From assembly GCA_012798865.1 (NCBI GenBank), contig JAAZMK010000109.1:1-7098 (forward strand): DNA of 7,098 nt, given 5' to 3'. Shown here piece after piece: positions 5,097 through 7,098 of this stretch. The notes below the pieces were generated by a model. The model saw nothing but the letters and a program-made list of their open reading frames with translations, was not told the DNA's origin and ran no database searches. Source of the DNA: Clostridiaceae bacterium (GTDB lineage Bacteria; Bacillota; Clostridia; Saccharofermentanales; DTU023). Positions within the stretch are counted from its first letter, which is position 1. Each line of letters begins with the position of its first letter. Position numbers and translations under genes: made by a program.

Positions 5097-7098
5097 GTGA
5101 CTTCATTCGAAGACTCCGTTTTACTTGAGCACTTAAATGCTGAACAGAAGCGGGCCGTGCTGACAACAGATGGTCCGCTTTTGATACTGGCGGGCGCAGG
5201 GTCGGGCAAAACGCGCGTCATCACGCGCCGCGTCGCTTGGCTTATTCGTCATCTAGGCATACATCCCGCACGCATTTTGGCGATAACTTTCACGAATAAA
5301 GCGGCAAACGAAATGAAGGAGCGCATCGAGGAGCTGATCGGGTTGGAGAGTCGCGGGGTTTGGGTCGGGACTTTTCATTCCATGATGTTGCGTATCCTTC
5401 GAAGATTCGGCAGCCTGCTCGGGTACCGACCGTCTTTTACAATCTTCGACACGACCGATCAGCGTCGCGTCATGGCAGACGTGCTGAAGGAGTTGAATAT
5501 CAGCGAACGTATGCTGTCGCCTAGAGAAGCGCTCAGCATCATCAGCCGATACAAGAACGACGACATCAGTCCGGAGCAGCTTGAGAAACGATCGACCGGA
5601 TATTACATTGACAAACAACGCATTGCCATTTACAAGACCTATCAGAAATCCTTGTTTGAGAAGAACGCAATGGACTTTGACGACATCTTAACTGAGACAC
5701 TCCGACTATTCCGCGAGCATGCGCACGTTTTGGAACATTGCCAGCGGCAATTCACGCACATTCTCGTCGATGAATACCAAGATACGAACGTCGTCCAATA
5801 CGAGCTTATCCGCCTGTTGGCGGCAAAGAGTCGCAATCTTTGTGTGGTCGGAGATGACGATCAGTCGATTTACGGTTTTCGAGGGGCGACGATACGCAAT
5901 ATTCTCGATTTCGAAGACGATTTTCCCGACTGTACGGTCATCCGCCTTGAACAAAATTACCGTTCGACGAAGACGATTCTCGCCGCGGCGAACCAAGTAA
6001 TCCGGGAGAATCGTTCGCGAAAGACGAAGACGCTGTGGACTGCGCACGGCGAGGGGGTGCCGATCCTCATGTATCGCGCTGCTGATCACATCGATGAGGC
6101 GAGATTCATCGCGCGTGAAGTGCAGCGTCGTTTTCAGTTTGCGAATAATCATGAGGAGATTGAAATCGCCGTTCTCTACCGCATGAACGCGCTGTCGCGT
6201 AATTTGGAATTTGCACTTCGAGAACTCGGAATCGAATACATTATTTACGGTGGAACGCGTTTTTATGACCGCGCTGAAATTAAAGACGTGACTGCCTATC
6301 TGTCGTTGATCCAATCGCCTGAAGATGAGATCGCCTTTCGACGCGTCATCAATCAACCGAGACGCGGACTCGGTTCCGTCACGCTCGAACGTTTGACGGC
6401 ATTCGCGGGGGAGAGAGGCATATCGCTGTTTGAGGCTGCGAGGCGAGCCGGCGAATCGCCCGATCTCGAGCGCGCCGCCGGAAGACTGACATTGTTTGTC
6501 AAACTGATCGATTCGTTGCGTGATGCGCTTTTGTCGGAGGAGCTCTCTTTTGCCGAATTTGTGAAGATGGTTGAAGTCGATACAGGGCTGATCGCTTACT
6601 ATGAAGAACTCAAAGCACGCGGCGATGTTGAAGCGGAATCGAGATTGGAAAACCTGGAGGAGTTGATTTCGGACGCGATAGAATTCGAAGCGCGTTTGGA
6701 TACCGAGTCGTTCGACGATTTGTGGGAATTTTCGCCCGAAGGCGAGATCGGGCAGGAACTCATGACGGATCGTTCACTTGAGGGCATGTTGAGGTTGTTT
6801 CTCGAGCGCGCCGTTCTCTACTCCGATCAGGATAAAGAGCGCGAGACGCCGAAAGTCAGCCTCATGACCGTCCACAGCGCGAAGGGGCTTGAATTCGATA
6901 CGGTCATTATCATGGGCGCGGAGGAAGGCATTTTCCCCAGTATGCAGTCGCTACAGGAGACGGACGGTTTAGAGGAGGAGAGACGCCTTGCATACGTTGC
7001 CGTCACGCGCGCGAAAAAAGAACTCATCATCACCTCCGCCGTCTCAAGGCTGTTATTCGGACATACGCAGTACAACCCGCCATCGAGGTTCAGTGAAG
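5097..7098 (+). CDS. pcrA: UvrD/Rep-type superfamily 1A DNA helicase, PcrA-like (3' end outside window)
   Basis: This is an ATP-dependent 3'-5' DNA helicase of the PcrA/UvrD group, used in nucleotide-excision repair, rolling-circle plasmid replication and removal of RecA or stalled RNA polymerase. The frame runs from GTG 5097 off the right edge: 667 residues are visible, and about 60-90 are missing against the usual 720-750. All core motifs are present in order: Q motif LNAEQKRAV (13-21), motif I GAGSGKT (33-39), Ia TFTNKAANEM (64-73), Ib GTFHSM (91-96), II DEYQD (225-229), III GDDDQSIYGFRGA (252-264), IV QNYRS (286-290), V TVHSAKGLEF (591-600), and VI RRLAYVAVTRAKKE (629-642). The 2B region lies at about 385-560 and appears to hold extra residues around 543-560 relative to Bacillus PcrA. 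GTG is supported by GAGGTGA just upstream. The gene follows hpf by 50 bases, with no obvious promoter or terminator between, so co-transcription is likely. Rep or UvrD naming cannot be settled without the C-terminus; PcrA is chosen on the Bacillota-like context. Confidence 0.95.
   Translation, partial: MTSFEDSVLLEHLNAEQKRAVLTTDGPLLILAGAGSGKTRVITRRVAWLIRHLGIHPARILAITFTNKAANEMKERIEELIGLESRGVWVGTFHSMMLRILRRFGSLLGYRPSFTIFDTTDQRRVMADVLKELNISERMLSPREALSIISRYKNDDISPEQLEKRSTGYYIDKQRIAIYKTYQKSLFEKNAMDFDDILTETLRLFREHAHVLEHCQRQFTHILVDEYQDTNVVQYELIRLLAAKSRNLCVVGDDDQSIYGFRGATIRNILDFEDDFPDCTVIRLEQNYRSTKTILAAANQVIRENRSRKTKTLWTAHGEGVPILMYRAADHIDEARFIAREVQRRFQFANNHEEIEIAVLYRMNALSRNLEFALRELGIEYIIYGGTRFYDRAEIKDVTAYLSLIQSPEDEIAFRRVINQPRRGLGSVTLERLTAFAGERGISLFEAARRAGESPDLERAAGRLTLFVKLIDSLRDALLSEELSFAEFVKMVEVDTGLIAYYEELKARGDVEAESRLENLEELISDAIEFEARLDTESFDDLWEFSPEGEIGQELMTDRSLEGMLRLFLERAVLYSDQDKERETPKVSLMTVHSAKGLEFDTVIIMGAEEGIFPSMQSLQETDGLEEERRLAYVAVTRAKKELIITSAVSRLLFGHTQYNPPSRFSE

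Noticed and set aside
5706..6356. Minus-strand open frame of 216 codons inside pcrA
   Set aside because: It is antisense to conserved helicase motifs II-IV and shows no family features; a shadow frame.
1..7098. tRNA, rRNA, CRISPR array, insertion sequence or phage element
   Set aside because: No clustered direct repeats, transposase or integrase motifs or recognisable RNA gene were seen; nearly all bases are explained by five housekeeping-type genes and short spacers.

Overview
The window carries five protein genes and no RNA genes, mobile elements or CRISPR arrays that I can recognise. The gene set is a three-gene F1 ATPase block (gamma end, beta, epsilon), an OPT-family transporter, a long-form ribosome hibernation factor and a PcrA/UvrD helicase. 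This points to a Bacillota-like bacterium with balanced base composition. The long HPF with a C-terminal dimerisation domain and a PcrA-type helicase fit that group, but also some others, so the phylum is an inference and I do not name a genus. Starts include one TTG (atpC) and one GTG (pcrA).

Layout. Bases 1-563 are the end of atpG, whose start lies left of the window. It is followed by atpD (578-1966) and atpC (2043-2483), all on the plus strand as the tail of an atp operon. A 76-base gap between atpD and atpC holds two back-to-back perfect hairpins directly upstream of the atpC ribosome binding site. A likely intrinsic terminator (2523-2550) closes the operon. The OPT transporter gene lies on the minus strand (2571-4253) and converges on the atp operon. 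Between it and the next gene is a 253-base divergent control region (4254-4506) with a candidate promoter for each direction and several inverted repeats. Then hpf (4507-5046) and pcrA (5097-7098, running off the right edge) follow on the plus strand, 50 bases apart and possibly co-transcribed.

How the parts work together. AtpG, AtpD and AtpC form the rotor stalk, catalytic subunit and inhibitory subunit of the F-type ATP synthase, which couples proton or sodium flow to ATP. The OPT protein is a polytopic membrane protein of a family that imports peptides or metal chelates with protons, so it would draw on the same ion gradient, though nothing shows common control. HPF parks ribosomes as 100S dimers in slow growth, and PcrA unwinds DNA in repair and clears RNA polymerase or recombinase filaments.

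No clearly new system is visible. The most unusual signals are in the ATP synthase: an extended gamma C-terminus, an altered DELSEED loop and an altered MNEPPG motif in beta, and the tandem hairpins before atpC.
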